In this document: one piece after another, positions 15,762 to 23,547 of the stretch
Numbering within the stretch: position 1 is the first letter of the stretch
Layout of the letters: the number at the start of each line of letters is the position of its first letter
Assembly: GCA_963766175.1 (NCBI GenBank)
Contig: CAVXZE010000004.1
Location: 186,001-250,000 of the forward strand
Direction of reading: 5' to 3'
Source: CAVXZE01 sp963766175
Lineage (GTDB): Bacteria > Myxococcota_A > UBA9160 > UBA6930
Length of the DNA: 64,000 bases
The notes under the pieces: model-generated
Databases searched by the model: none
The model's input: only the letters and a program-made list of their open reading frames with translations
What the model was told of the DNA's origin: nothing
Translations under genes and position numbers: made by a program

Positions 15762-16889
15762 ATGTCACCGGGAGCTCGAGGTGGGGGTCAGCGAAAGACC
15801 GCGACGCGGGCAAAGACCCGCTCGCCGCGACCAGACAAGAAGAAGAAGCAGGACGACAGCGCACCGCAGATGACCGACGAAGAGGTGCTCGCCACTGTCT
15901 GCGGCTACTTCTGTGATGAGGGACTGACCGCCGTGGAGATCCAGAGGCGGCTGAAAGAGGATCACTCCGTCGAGATCACCAGAGAGAAGCCGTATCACTA
16001 TTTGCGAAAGGCGGCTTCCCGCGGCTGGATTCGCTTCGTTCCCCCTCAGGAACACTCACTCGAGCGGCGTGTTCGAAACGCCTACCCCTGGCTGCACGAC
16101 GCGAGCGTGATTCCCTCTGCCAGGACGGAGGACGTGGCCTACCGCGGGGCGAATATGTTGCTGGAGCTGCTGCAGCAGCATCATGGCGACGCAGAAGTTC
16201 ACATTGGTTTCTCCGGAGGGACCGCGCTTCGGATGCTCGCCCGGCGATTCGCCGAGCTTCTGCGCGAACCGGCCGAGCATCTTCCTGCGAGGATCGTCTT
16301 CCATGCGCTGGTGGCCGGCTTCGACGTCAGCGATCCAACCACCGATCCGAACGCCTTCTTCACCTATTTCGTCGGCGATCCCGGAATACCTGTCGAGATG
16401 AGCTTCGTTGCGCTGCACGCTCCGGCGATGGTCGAGGCGGACTTGCAGGCGAAGCTCCAGGACTTGCCCGCGATCACGGAAGCCTACCAGCGCGCCCCGG
16501 AGATCGACGTCATCGTGACGTCGACGAGCTGCTGGACGGACGAGCACTCGATGTTGAGACACTACATGCACCTCGCAGGCGAATCCGTAACGGAGCTAGA
16601 GAAAGCGGGCTGCCTCGGTGACATCTTGTGGCAACCGATCGGCGCCGATGGCCCGTTCGAGCTGAATTCCCGGATCCGGGCCATGACCATCCTGAGGCTC
16701 TGCGAGCTCAGCAAGTTGATTGCGGACAAGAAGCACGTGCTGCTGGTGGCTGGAGCCTGCCACCGGTGCAACAGACCCAAGACCCAGGTCGTGAAGGCGA
16801 TCCTCGACCAGCAGGATCACCTCATCACGCACCTGGTCACGGATAGCCTGTGCGCGCGCCAGGTGATGCGATCGAGAAGCAACGACTAG
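15762..16889 (+). CDS. SorC-like transcriptional regulator (HTH plus sugar-binding-like domain)
   Basis: A lysine-rich leader (residues 1-35) precedes a helix-turn-helix (MTDEEVLATVCGYFCDEGLT, then VEIQRRLKEDHSVEITREK). The larger C-terminal domain (about 125-375) resembles the SorC/DeoR effector-binding fold: VHIGFSGGTALRMLARRFAE near the start and VKAILDQQDHLITHLVTDSL close to the end. SorC proteins bind phosphorylated sugars and act as repressors or activators of a neighbouring operon. ATG 15762 has GGAGG 8 bases upstream. The gene is divergent from the E1/E2/JAB operon and followed after 9 bases by a membrane protein gene. Regulation of the conjugation operon through the 12-bp repeats is inferred. 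Confidence 0.65.
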   Translation: MSPGARGGGQRKTATRAKTRSPRPDKKKKQDDSAPQMTDEEVLATVCGYFCDEGLTAVEIQRRLKEDHSVEITREKPYHYLRKAASRGWIRFVPPQEHSLERRVRNAYPWLHDASVIPSARTEDVAYRGANMLLELLQQHHGDAEVHIGFSGGTALRMLARRFAELLREPAEHLPARIVFHALVAGFDVSDPTTDPNAFFTYFVGDPGIPVEMSFVALHAPAMVEADLQAKLQDLPAITEAYQRAPEIDVIVTSTSCWTDEHSMLRHYMHLAGESVTELEKAGCLGDILWQPIGADGPFELNSRIRAMTILRLCELSKLIADKKHVLLVAGACHRCNRPKTQVVKAILDQQDHLITHLVTDSLCARQVMRSRSND

Positions 16890-16898
16890 GAGGACGAC

Positions 16899-17528
16899 AT
16901 GGACTTGAATCACCCCGAAGCCACAGAGGCGGCGCTTTCGATCCTGAGGAGTGGGGAGCCCTTTCAGTGGTACGCCGTCACCCTGTTTGCCCTCGCTCTG
17001 TACGTCTACGTCAACGAGATTTCCAAGCGGAACTGGAAGGTCGTGGCCGGAGGCCTCGCCCTCTACATGGTGCACTGGTCGGTGGAGATCATCAACGCAC
17101 TGATCCAGCACTTCACAGGGCATGCTCTCTGGACCGTACCTTCCGGCACGGCTTTTCTGATTCTGGTGGGCGTCGGCATCGAGATCAGTCTGATGTTTCC
17201 CGTTGTTGCCCTGACCGTGTGCAAGCTGCTGCCCGAAGACCCTCGCGAGAAGATTCTCGGCATCAACAACCGCATCTTCTTTGCTCTCATCAATGCGGGC
17301 CTCGTCTCCTTCATCGAGATCTTTCTGGCCAAGACGCCGACCTTCATCTGGGTCTACCCCTGGTGGGGTGCGCTGCCCGTTTTCATCACCGTATACATCC
17401 CGTTCTTCCTCGCAGCCTTCTTCTGTCACGATTGGCAGGCGAGCACCCAGAAGCGTTTTCTGCTCAGCTTGGCTCTGGTCAACACGGGCGCGCTGGTGCT
17501 GTTCGGCGGGATTCTGGGCTGGATCTAG
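16899..17528 (+). CDS. Six-helix integral membrane protein, unknown function
   Basis: The 209-residue protein has about six hydrophobic segments (for example WYAVTLFALALYVYV, TAFLILVGVGIEISLMFPVV, LLSLALVNTGALVLFGGIL). A WxxxxxNALIQHFTGHALW stretch between helices carries polar residues that could form a site. AGGAGG sits 6 bases before ATG 16899, and the gene is in the same unit as the SorC-like regulator. No family was recognised. Function is unknown; a sensing or transport role tied to the regulator is possible. Confidence 0.75.
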   Translation: MDLNHPEATEAALSILRSGEPFQWYAVTLFALALYVYVNEISKRNWKVVAGGLALYMVHWSVEIINALIQHFTGHALWTVPSGTAFLILVGVGIEISLMFPVVALTVCKLLPEDPREKILGINNRIFFALINAGLVSFIEIFLAKTPTFIWVYPWWGALPVFITVYIPFFLAAFFCHDWQASTQKRFLLSLALVNTGALVLFGGILGWI

Positions 17529-17634
17529 TCGCACTGGGCCCCGAAGGCTCTCGTGCACCGGATCGAGAGGAATCGGCAGGAGCCGGCGAGATGACATAAT
17601 TTATATCCAGCTGCGCTTGACTGCATGAGGATCG

Positions 17635-18279
17635 ATGATGACGGTGAAAACGACGAAGAGGAGAGTGAAGACCAGCACAGGCCTCAAGGAGTACACGTAC
17701 CTGGGCTGTCCGCTCACGCGCAATCGTTCGCCCTGGTGCTTCAGGCTCTGCACGCCGGACGTCGAAGGGCATGGGCATTGCGGTAGGAATGCCCCCCATG
17801 CCCTCACCGGGAGAATCCAGGCGGGCATCCTGGAGTACAACAAGAGGCAGCGCGCAGCTCACTGCAAGAAGCTGGAGTCCATGTACCTGGCGGCTCCGTG
17901 CAACGAGTACTACGAGCCCGGAATCAGGATCTCAGATGGCGAGGCGGAAGTGGTCATTCCGGTGCAGGACAAGTTCCTGGATTCGGCCGGATTCGTTCAC
18001 GGCTCTGTCTTCCATAGAGCCATGAATGATGCCGCCCTGTTTGCCGCCAGTTCCATCGTCCCGACGGAGATGATGCTGAGCACGGGCTTCAACATCCAAT
18101 TCACCGGTACCATCGCCGAGGGCGAGCTCATCGCCAGGGGCCGTGTCATCGGAACCTCGGACGACCATTGCCTGGCCGAAGCCGTGGTGCTGGACAGCGG
18201 GGGCGAGGAGCTGGGCAGGGGAACCGGGACCTTCGTGAAGTCCGAGATTCCCCTTTCGCCTGAAATGGGGTACGAGTAG
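17635..18279 (+). CDS. PaaI-like hot-dog thioesterase with cysteine-rich N-terminal extension
   Basis: Residues about 95-210 form a hot-dog fold: SAGFVHGSVFHRAMNDAALF corresponds to the PaaI active-site region (HGG.....D), followed by TGFNIQFTGTIAEGELIARG. These enzymes hydrolyse acyl- or aryl-CoA thioesters. The first ~90 residues are an unusual extension with four cysteines, C25, C35, C39 and C49 (CPLTRNRSPWCFRLC then GHCGR), able to bind zinc or an iron-sulfur centre. ATG 17635 and 17638 are both preceded by GAGG. The usual second glycine of HGG is a serine here, so activity should be tested rather than assumed. Confidence 0.75.
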   Translation: MMTVKTTKRRVKTSTGLKEYTYLGCPLTRNRSPWCFRLCTPDVEGHGHCGRNAPHALTGRIQAGILEYNKRQRAAHCKKLESMYLAAPCNEYYEPGIRISDGEAEVVIPVQDKFLDSAGFVHGSVFHRAMNDAALFAASSIVPTEMMLSTGFNIQFTGTIAEGELIARGRVIGTSDDHCLAEAVVLDSGGEELGRGTGTFVKSEIPLSPEMGYE

Positions 18280-18397
18280 TCGCTCGGCGAGCTACAGCTT
18301 CGATCCGTCACGCTCCCCGCCGCTAAAGCAATCGCCGACGCGACCCCTTTCGGGCCACACGCCGCCACGGATCGAACGGGCTCACGCCGGCCCCCAT

Positions 18398-18412
18398 CGA
18401 TAGCCTCTATCG
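18398..18412. promoter_or_regulatory. Inverted repeat CGATAG/CTATCG upstream of rhodanese-cytochrome operon
   Basis: CGATAG at 18398-18403 and CTATCG at 18407-18412 are perfect arms around a 3-base centre. They are followed by TATCG and TATCGAT echoes in an AT-rich promoter-like zone about 130-150 bases before the rhodanese start. It could be an operator for a redox or sulfide-sensing regulator. The assignment rests on symmetry and place only. Confidence 0.3.
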
Positions 18413-18545
18413 CTAAATAGGAAATATCGATTCGTATTATTCAGTGGGTCGGATAGTCTTGGTTCATCGGTCGGCGACGCCGGTGGGACGGTGGCTGTAG
18501 GGCTTCGGACCGGCACGATTACCCGGAATGGGGAGGAACCTGGCG

Positions 18546-18989
18546 ATGAACACGATCAGTATCCAGGAGCTGCGAGAGCGACTCGACTCCGGCCCGGCGG
18601 CGGTCTTCGACGTGCGCGGGGATGTGGAGTTCGAACTCGGCCACATCCCGAACACGATGACTGCACCGCTCGGGTCCCTCGTGTTTCGCGTGGCGAGGGT
18701 GATGAACCCCGATTCCTTCGTCGCGGTCTATTCGGCCAATGGAGATTGCCGGCTCGGAGCCGAAGCCGCCGAACGTCTGGAGAACCTCGGACTCCGAAAC
18801 GTCCACTACTGCGAAGACGGCCTCGAGGGCTGGCGGATGGCGGGGCTCCCAGTCGTCGAGTCCATACATGCCAAGACACATTGCCGAGGTCCCGTCAGAG
18901 AATGCCGCCCTATCATCGTGGACAGGGAAAACTCCTACGGTGGCGCCTTCAGGGGAAAGCCCACCGACAGCGAGTCGGCGGGAGGATAG
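18546..18989 (+). CDS. Rhodanese-like domain protein lacking the usual catalytic cysteine
   Basis: A single rhodanese domain spans residues about 3-105: AAVFDVRGDVEFELGHIPNT is the characteristic first half and HYCEDGLEGWRMAGLPV the end. In active rhodaneses the loop reads VYCxxGxRS. Here it is VYSANGDCRLG, with serine at the cysteine position (S63) and a cysteine displaced to C68, so sulfur transfer is doubtful or altered. GGAGG lies about 8 bases before ATG 18546, which is why the upstream ATG at 18528 was rejected. It is followed after 5 bases by cytochrome c', suggesting a role in sulfur or redox sensing. Confidence 0.82.
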   Translation: MNTISIQELRERLDSGPAAVFDVRGDVEFELGHIPNTMTAPLGSLVFRVARVMNPDSFVAVYSANGDCRLGAEAAERLENLGLRNVHYCEDGLEGWRMAGLPVVESIHAKTHCRGPVRECRPIIVDRENSYGGAFRGKPTDSESAGG

Positions 18990-18994
18990 ATCCA

Positions 18995-19453
18995 GTGACC
19001 AGGAAGACGAAGCACGCCCTGGGCGCCGCCCTGGTGACGGCCCTGGCGGCAGCAACAGCGTCAATGGCCGGCTCGAGCACGGATGCCATCAAGGATCGTC
19101 AGCAGGCGATGAAGGATGTCGGGGGTGCGATGCAGACCCTCGGCGCCATCGCCAAGAAGGAGGCCCCTTTCGAAGCCGGGGTTGTTGAGCACAACGCCGG
19201 GATCATCGCCGACGCCCTGAAGAAGGCCGCCGCCCTCTTCCCCGCTGGCAGCGACAAGGGCGACGTCGAGACCTGGTCCATGCCCGAGATCTGGTCCGAC
19301 CGTGCGGACTTCGATCAGAAGCTCGAGGCCGCGGAGGTCGAGGCGGTCGCGCTGCGGTCGGTCAGCGTCGAGAGCGCGTTCCTCCCCGCGCTGGGCAAGC
19401 TCGGCAACGCCTGCAAGGCGTGCCACCAGACCTATCGCCGCCCCAAGGAATGA
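18995..19453 (+). CDS. Cytochrome c' (class II c-type cytochrome), periplasmic
   Basis: The 152-residue protein has a signal peptide (LGAALVTALAAATASMA) and a four-helix layout with the haem site CKACHQTYR at the extreme C-terminus (C140, C143, H144), which is the hallmark of class II cytochromes c. Members bind NO or shuttle electrons in the periplasm. The GTG start has GGAGG 9 bases upstream. Its stop overlaps the next ATG as ATGA, so it is co-translated with the diheme cytochrome. The haem needs the c-type maturation system, which is not in the window. Confidence 0.9.
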   Translation: MTRKTKHALGAALVTALAAATASMAGSSTDAIKDRQQAMKDVGGAMQTLGAIAKKEAPFEAGVVEHNAGIIADALKKAAALFPAGSDKGDVETWSMPEIWSDRADFDQKLEAAEVEAVALRSVSVESAFLPALGKLGNACKACHQTYRRPKE

Positions 19454-20364
19454 CGCGGAGTTCTCGGAGGCGGGCCGGAGTGGCGCTTGTCCTCTTCGGG
19501 ATTCTTGGAGCCGTCTTCCTTCTGCTTCTGACGAGGCCACGTCCCCTCGACAGCACCGTCCTTCCGACCCACATCCCGGACTTGGCCCAGGGGGAGACCC
19601 TCTTCCATGCCGGAAGCTGCGGGGCCTGCCACAAGGCCGCGAAGGGCGCTCCCGGAGCCGAAGAAGGACTGCCGACCGGCAACGCCGCCTTCGCCACCCC
19701 GATCGGGACCTTCTACCCCGGGAACCTGACTCCGGACCCGGATACCGGCATCGGCCGCTGGAGCCAGATCGAGTTCGTCAACGCCATGACTCGGGGGCTC
19801 TCACCGGAGGGGACGCACTACTTCCCTGCCTTCCCGTACCCCTCGTTCCGATTGATGCCACTCCAGGACGTCCTGGATCTCCACGCCTACCTGAGGAGCC
19901 TGCCCGCGGTACCGTCTCCCCAACGCGAGCAGGATGTGCCAATGGCCGCCCTCGCGCGGCGAGGCGTGGGCCTCTGGAAGAGGCTGGCCCTCCAAGACCG
20001 ACGCTTCGAGGCCGACCCCTACCGGAGCGACTCGTGGAACAGGGGCGCCTACCTGACCAACGCACCGGGACACTGCGGAGAGTGCCACACCCCGCGCGAC
20101 TGGCTGATGATCGCCGACGAGGCGCGGCACCTCGACGGGGGACCGCACCCGGGAGGCAAGGGGATCGTCCCGAGCCTCAGGGGACTCGTCGAGCGCGGCC
20201 GGTACAAGGACGTCGCCGACCTCACTCTGGCGCTGCGGTTCGGCGAGACCCTCGGCTACGGCAAGCTTTCGAGCGGGAACATGGCCGCCATCCAGATGAA
20301 CCTGGCTCGGCTTCCCGAGGACCAGGTCCAGGCGATCTCGGAATATCTGCTGAGCCTGGAGTAG
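19450..20364 (+). CDS. Diheme cytochrome c, membrane-anchored
   Basis: One N-terminal anchor helix (GVALVLFGILGAVFLLLL) is followed by two cytochrome c domains with haem sites CGACH (C57-H61) and CGECH (C209-H213). TFYPGNLTPDPDTGIGRWS and LPSFRLM-like methionine ligands are typical of the alcohol/gluconate dehydrogenase cytochrome-subunit family. It should accept electrons from a periplasmic donor and pass them to a terminal oxidase. It overlaps the cytochrome c' gene by 4 bases. The dehydrogenase subunits usually found with it are absent, so here its donor may be cytochrome c' or a sulfur enzyme. Confidence 0.9.
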   Translation: MTRSSRRRAGVALVLFGILGAVFLLLLTRPRPLDSTVLPTHIPDLAQGETLFHAGSCGACHKAAKGAPGAEEGLPTGNAAFATPIGTFYPGNLTPDPDTGIGRWSQIEFVNAMTRGLSPEGTHYFPAFPYPSFRLMPLQDVLDLHAYLRSLPAVPSPQREQDVPMAALARRGVGLWKRLALQDRRFEADPYRSDSWNRGAYLTNAPGHCGECHTPRDWLMIADEARHLDGGPHPGGKGIVPSLRGLVERGRYKDVADLTLALRFGETLGYGKLSSGNMAAIQMNLARLPEDQVQAISEYLLSLE

Positions 20365-21009
20365 CTAGCCCATGGCGCGGAGTTGGGCCTGCTCCTCCTC
20401 GATCACCGACTTGAAGGACGGCCGGGCGTGGATGCGCTCGACGTATGCGGCGAGCTTGGGCCAGCGCTTGGCGTCGACCGTCTCACCGGCGTGCCCCCAG
20501 TTGACGAACATCGTCGCGACGGCGATGTCGGCCACGCTGAGCTGTCCTCCTGCGAGGAACTCGTCTTCCCCGAGCGCCCTCTCCAGGTAATCCAGCACCG
20601 GCGGCGTGTTCGCGAGGGCCTCATCGATCGCGGCCTGGTTCGGCTCTCCCTTCATGATCTTGACGGTGACCACGCGCTGGGTGAACGGGGGCGCGAGCAC
20701 TTCCGCCAACCGGGTGTCGGCATATTCCTCATAGAAGAGCGCCTTGCCAAAGGCGCGCGCATCGCCGGGGTAGAGGGGCGGCTCCGGTGTCGTCTTCTCG
20801 AGGTAGGCGATGATGCAGGATGAATCCGGCAGCGTGAAGTCGCCATCCTGGTAGACCGGGATCTTGCCCAGCGGACTGATCGCCAGGAACTCCTCCGTCT
20901 GTCCCATCGGCATGACCGGGATCAGATCGTAGGCGATGCCCTTCTCGGCCAGGGCGACGCGAACCTTGCGAACGAAGGGAGAGGCGTTGACTCCATGGAC
21001 TGTGGGCAT
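20365..21009 (-). CDS. Glutathione S-transferase family protein
   Basis: Residues 1-75 form the thioredoxin-like domain (VNASPFVRKVRVALAEKGI, SPLGKIPVYQDGDFTLPDS with the cis-proline and the SxCIIAYLE glutathione contact). Residues 85-214 are the all-helical domain (GGQLSVADIAVATMFVNWGH). The protein should be a cytoplasmic dimer conjugating or isomerising electrophiles. ATG 21009 has AAGGTG 7 bases upstream. Its stop abuts the stop of the diheme cytochrome gene, with no room for a terminator between them. It lies next to UroD-like and nitronate monooxygenase-like genes on the same strand, suggesting a detoxification or catabolic cluster. Confidence 0.9.
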   Translation of the reverse strand: MPTVHGVNASPFVRKVRVALAEKGIAYDLIPVMPMGQTEEFLAISPLGKIPVYQDGDFTLPDSSCIIAYLEKTTPEPPLYPGDARAFGKALFYEEYADTRLAEVLAPPFTQRVVTVKIMKGEPNQAAIDEALANTPPVLDYLERALGEDEFLAGGQLSVADIAVATMFVNWGHAGETVDAKRWPKLAAYVERIHARPSFKSVIEEEQAQLRAMG

Positions 21010-21055
21010 GCTTTGCACCTTTCTGTTTGTCGTCCCCTTGAATTGACGGCACCGC

Positions 21056-22234
21056 TCAGTAGCTGCAGTGTTCCTGAAATGCCTCCCACATCGCGCGGAT
21101 GTTCTCCGGCGGCACATCGGGCTGGATGTTGTGAACGGCTGCGAACACGAAGCCACCGCCCGGCGCGAGATCGTCGATGCGGCGCTTCACTTCGTCCTTC
21201 ACCTCGGAGACGGAGCCGTGGGGAAGAACCTTCTGCGTGTCGATCCCGCCGCCCCAGAAGCTGAGCTCGGATCCGAATTCGCTCTTGAGCTGCTTGGTAT
21301 CCATGTTGGCGGCGCCGACCTGTATCGGGTTGAGCGCGTCGATTCCAGTTTCGATCAGGTCGGGGATCAAAGAGCGCACGCTGCCGCAGGAGTGCATCAG
21401 GAGCTTGATGTCTGTCTTCGCACTCCTCTTGATGTGAGCGAAGAGCTCGGCGTGACGTGGCTTGAGAAGCCTGCGGTACATCCCCGGCGACATCATCGAG
21501 GTGGCCTGACTGCCGAGGTCGTCGCTATGGAGACAGACGTCGACGTTGTCCCCCAGGATTTCCAGAGTGTTCGTCCACACCCGCATCTGGAATTCCGTGA
21601 TCCGACCGAAGAGGTCCTCGATTGCGGCCGGATTGGCTGCCATGTCCATGAGCGTGTCTTCGATCCCGTGAATCATCAACGCCATGTCGAAGATCCCGAG
21701 ACCGTAGAGACTGAACATGACGGCGCATCCCGTATTGCGGAGCCTCTCGGCCTCCTGGCGGAGCCCCTTGTACCTGCCTTCCTGATCGGGGTCCGGCCAC
21801 GGATGGCTGGCGAGTCGTTCGGCCGTGAGCTCGCCCTTCAGAGGGGCGCCGACCGGGTCCATGTACAGGCTCGACGCCGGCTTCGCCCACTTGATGCCCC
21901 ACTCATCGTGATACACCAGGGTGGTCTCGTTCTCGAATCCAATCTCTGGCGCGGGCTCGGACGGGAGCTGGATGAGGGCACCGCGCACGTCCACCTTCAG
22001 TTGCTGGAGGACGTTCTCGGGAATCTGTGCGACGCCAGCGGAGGTGAGGAAGAGATTGGGGAGCGTCTCGTCCGGCTCCTCGGTCAGACCGAGAAGCTCG
22101 ATCAGCCTCTGATAGGCCTGCGCGGTCATCCCCGTCTCGATGGAGCTGCCCAGATCGAAGGGAATCCGGTCCGGTTCGCGACGGTCGAGTGTTTCGAGTA
22201 CTCGCTGTCGTGACGTGTAGGTCGTGCTGTTCAT
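21056..22234 (-). CDS. Uroporphyrinogen decarboxylase-like protein (MtaA/CmuA-type methyltransferase family)
   Basis: The 392-residue protein is a URO-D-fold TIM barrel: RRVLETLDRREPDRIPFDLG-like start, HSDDLGSQATSMMSPGMYRR, LLMHSCGSVRSLIPDLIETG with a candidate zinc site HSCGS, and ALNPIQVGAANMDT. This branch is not the haem enzyme but the group around methylcobalamin:CoM/THF-type methyltransferases and demethylases. ATG 22234 was chosen (AGCAGAG upstream), with ATG 22249 as an alternative. No corrinoid protein gene is adjacent. It probably handles a methylated or carboxylated xenobiotic or natural product, but the substrate cannot be inferred. Confidence 0.85.
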   Translation of the reverse strand: MNSTTYTSRQRVLETLDRREPDRIPFDLGSSIETGMTAQAYQRLIELLGLTEEPDETLPNLFLTSAGVAQIPENVLQQLKVDVRGALIQLPSEPAPEIGFENETTLVYHDEWGIKWAKPASSLYMDPVGAPLKGELTAERLASHPWPDPDQEGRYKGLRQEAERLRNTGCAVMFSLYGLGIFDMALMIHGIEDTLMDMAANPAAIEDLFGRITEFQMRVWTNTLEILGDNVDVCLHSDDLGSQATSMMSPGMYRRLLKPRHAELFAHIKRSAKTDIKLLMHSCGSVRSLIPDLIETGIDALNPIQVGAANMDTKQLKSEFGSELSFWGGGIDTQKVLPHGSVSEVKDEVKRRIDDLAPGGGFVFAAVHNIQPDVPPENIRAMWEAFQEHCSY

Positions 22235-22296
22235 CTCTGCTCGTCCCATTCTGGTCCGGATACAGGTTAGTCGTCCGGCGACATACCCCGCTACTA

Positions 22297-23412
22297 CTAC
22301 GAGAGCACCTTCGACGGCGTGGTTTCGAGGATCTCCCTCGCCTCTTTCGTGATCCTGGCAATCAACTCCTCGACCTTTGGCATGTCGCTCACCCTCTGGG
22401 CACATTCGCCGCCGGCGGTGAGCGCCTTGGACTCTTCCGGATTCTCGGCATAGGAGGCCTCGAAACCTTCGTGCTCCTTGAGCAGCAGCTCCCGCTTGAC
22501 GGTCGAGAAGTCGTCCGGACGGCCGGTGTAGACCCCGGGGGAGTATTCCGCGGTCATTTCCGCCACCTCCCTCGAGTAGGCGGACTTGATGAATCTCGCG
22601 GGTCCGACCAGACCTCTGGCTACCTGCGTCCCTCGGTCTCCCGCGTTCAGAATCCTGTGCTTCCAGAACTCCCCGAAATCCGACTCCTGGGTACACAGGA
22701 ATCGGGTGCCCATCTGAATTCCGACTCCACCCAGCACCAGGGCGGCGGCGAGGGTCTTGCCGTCGCAGAAGCCACCGGCTCCAACGACGGGCATGTCCGG
22801 AAACGTCTCGGCGACAGCCGGAAGCAGAATCATCGAATGCACGGGCTCCCAGGCGGTGTGGAATCCACCTTCGTGTCCCGAGGCGATGATCCCGTCACAG
22901 CCCGCTTCCACGGCCTTCTGAGCACCCTTGACCGAAGGAACCACGTGGAACCACTTCAAGCCCGATGGCTTTATCATGTCGGCGAAGCGAGCCGGGTTGC
23001 CTGCGGAAGTGACGATTACCTTGAGCCTCTCTCTCATCTCCGGGTCCTCTTCGCGGACCTCGACCGTCGCCTGTATCATCTGTCCGGCGCCTCGCAGCAA
23101 TTCTGCCGACACCAGAATGTTCAACCCGAAGACGCCCTTCGATCTCGCGGTCTGCTTCAAGGTATGCCGGAAGATGTTCTTCAGGGTCTCGGCTGCGGAG
23201 TCCACCTCCAGACCCGGCTCGAAGGTCTTTCGAAACTGGTCGTAGCCGGCGGCGCCGAGGTCCTTCGATTCGAGAGCGCTGCCGCTGATCAGCCCAAGTG
23301 CTCCAGCGTTGGCAACGGCGATGGCCAGTCTGTTGGTGCCAAACGGACCCATTCCTGCCTGGATGATGGGGTGCTGTATTCCCAGTAGCTCGCAAAGCTT
23401 CGTGGTGATCAT
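22297..23412 (-). CDS. Nitronate monooxygenase / 2-nitropropane dioxygenase-family flavoprotein
   Basis: The FMN-binding TIM barrel shows the family motifs GIQHPIIQAGMGPFGTNRLA at the N-terminus, ASGHEGGFH (substrate/FMN loop) and VVGAGGFCDGKTLAAALVLG followed by GIQMGTRFLCTQES. These enzymes oxidise alkyl nitronates, and related ones act as enoyl-ACP reductases or quinone reductases. ATG 23412 has GAGGG 6 bases upstream. It lies 62 bases before the UroD-like gene on the same strand and is probably co-transcribed. The long C-terminal extension (EFWKHRILNAGDRGT onward) is common in actinobacterial and deltaproteobacterial members. Confidence 0.9.
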   Translation of the reverse strand: MITTKLCELLGIQHPIIQAGMGPFGTNRLAIAVANAGALGLISGSALESKDLGAAGYDQFRKTFEPGLEVDSAAETLKNIFRHTLKQTARSKGVFGLNILVSAELLRGAGQMIQATVEVREEDPEMRERLKVIVTSAGNPARFADMIKPSGLKWFHVVPSVKGAQKAVEAGCDGIIASGHEGGFHTAWEPVHSMILLPAVAETFPDMPVVGAGGFCDGKTLAAALVLGGVGIQMGTRFLCTQESDFGEFWKHRILNAGDRGTQVARGLVGPARFIKSAYSREVAEMTAEYSPGVYTGRPDDFSTVKRELLLKEHEGFEASYAENPEESKALTAGGECAQRVSDMPKVEELIARITKEAREILETTPSKVLS

Positions 23413-23547
23413 TTTTTCCCTCGCTTATAGCCGAATCTCTCCGTCACTTGTCTCCCCTTTTCGCGCCTTCTCGGGTCTCTTGTCGCTGTGTGGGGCAGCG
23501 ACGGGGCCAACTCAGGCCCGCGTCCCGCGGGTATTGCAGCTCCGAGG

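Noticed and set aside
18546..18989. Rhodanese as a second selenoprotein
   Set aside because: The catalytic position is an ordinary serine codon and no in-frame UGA exists.
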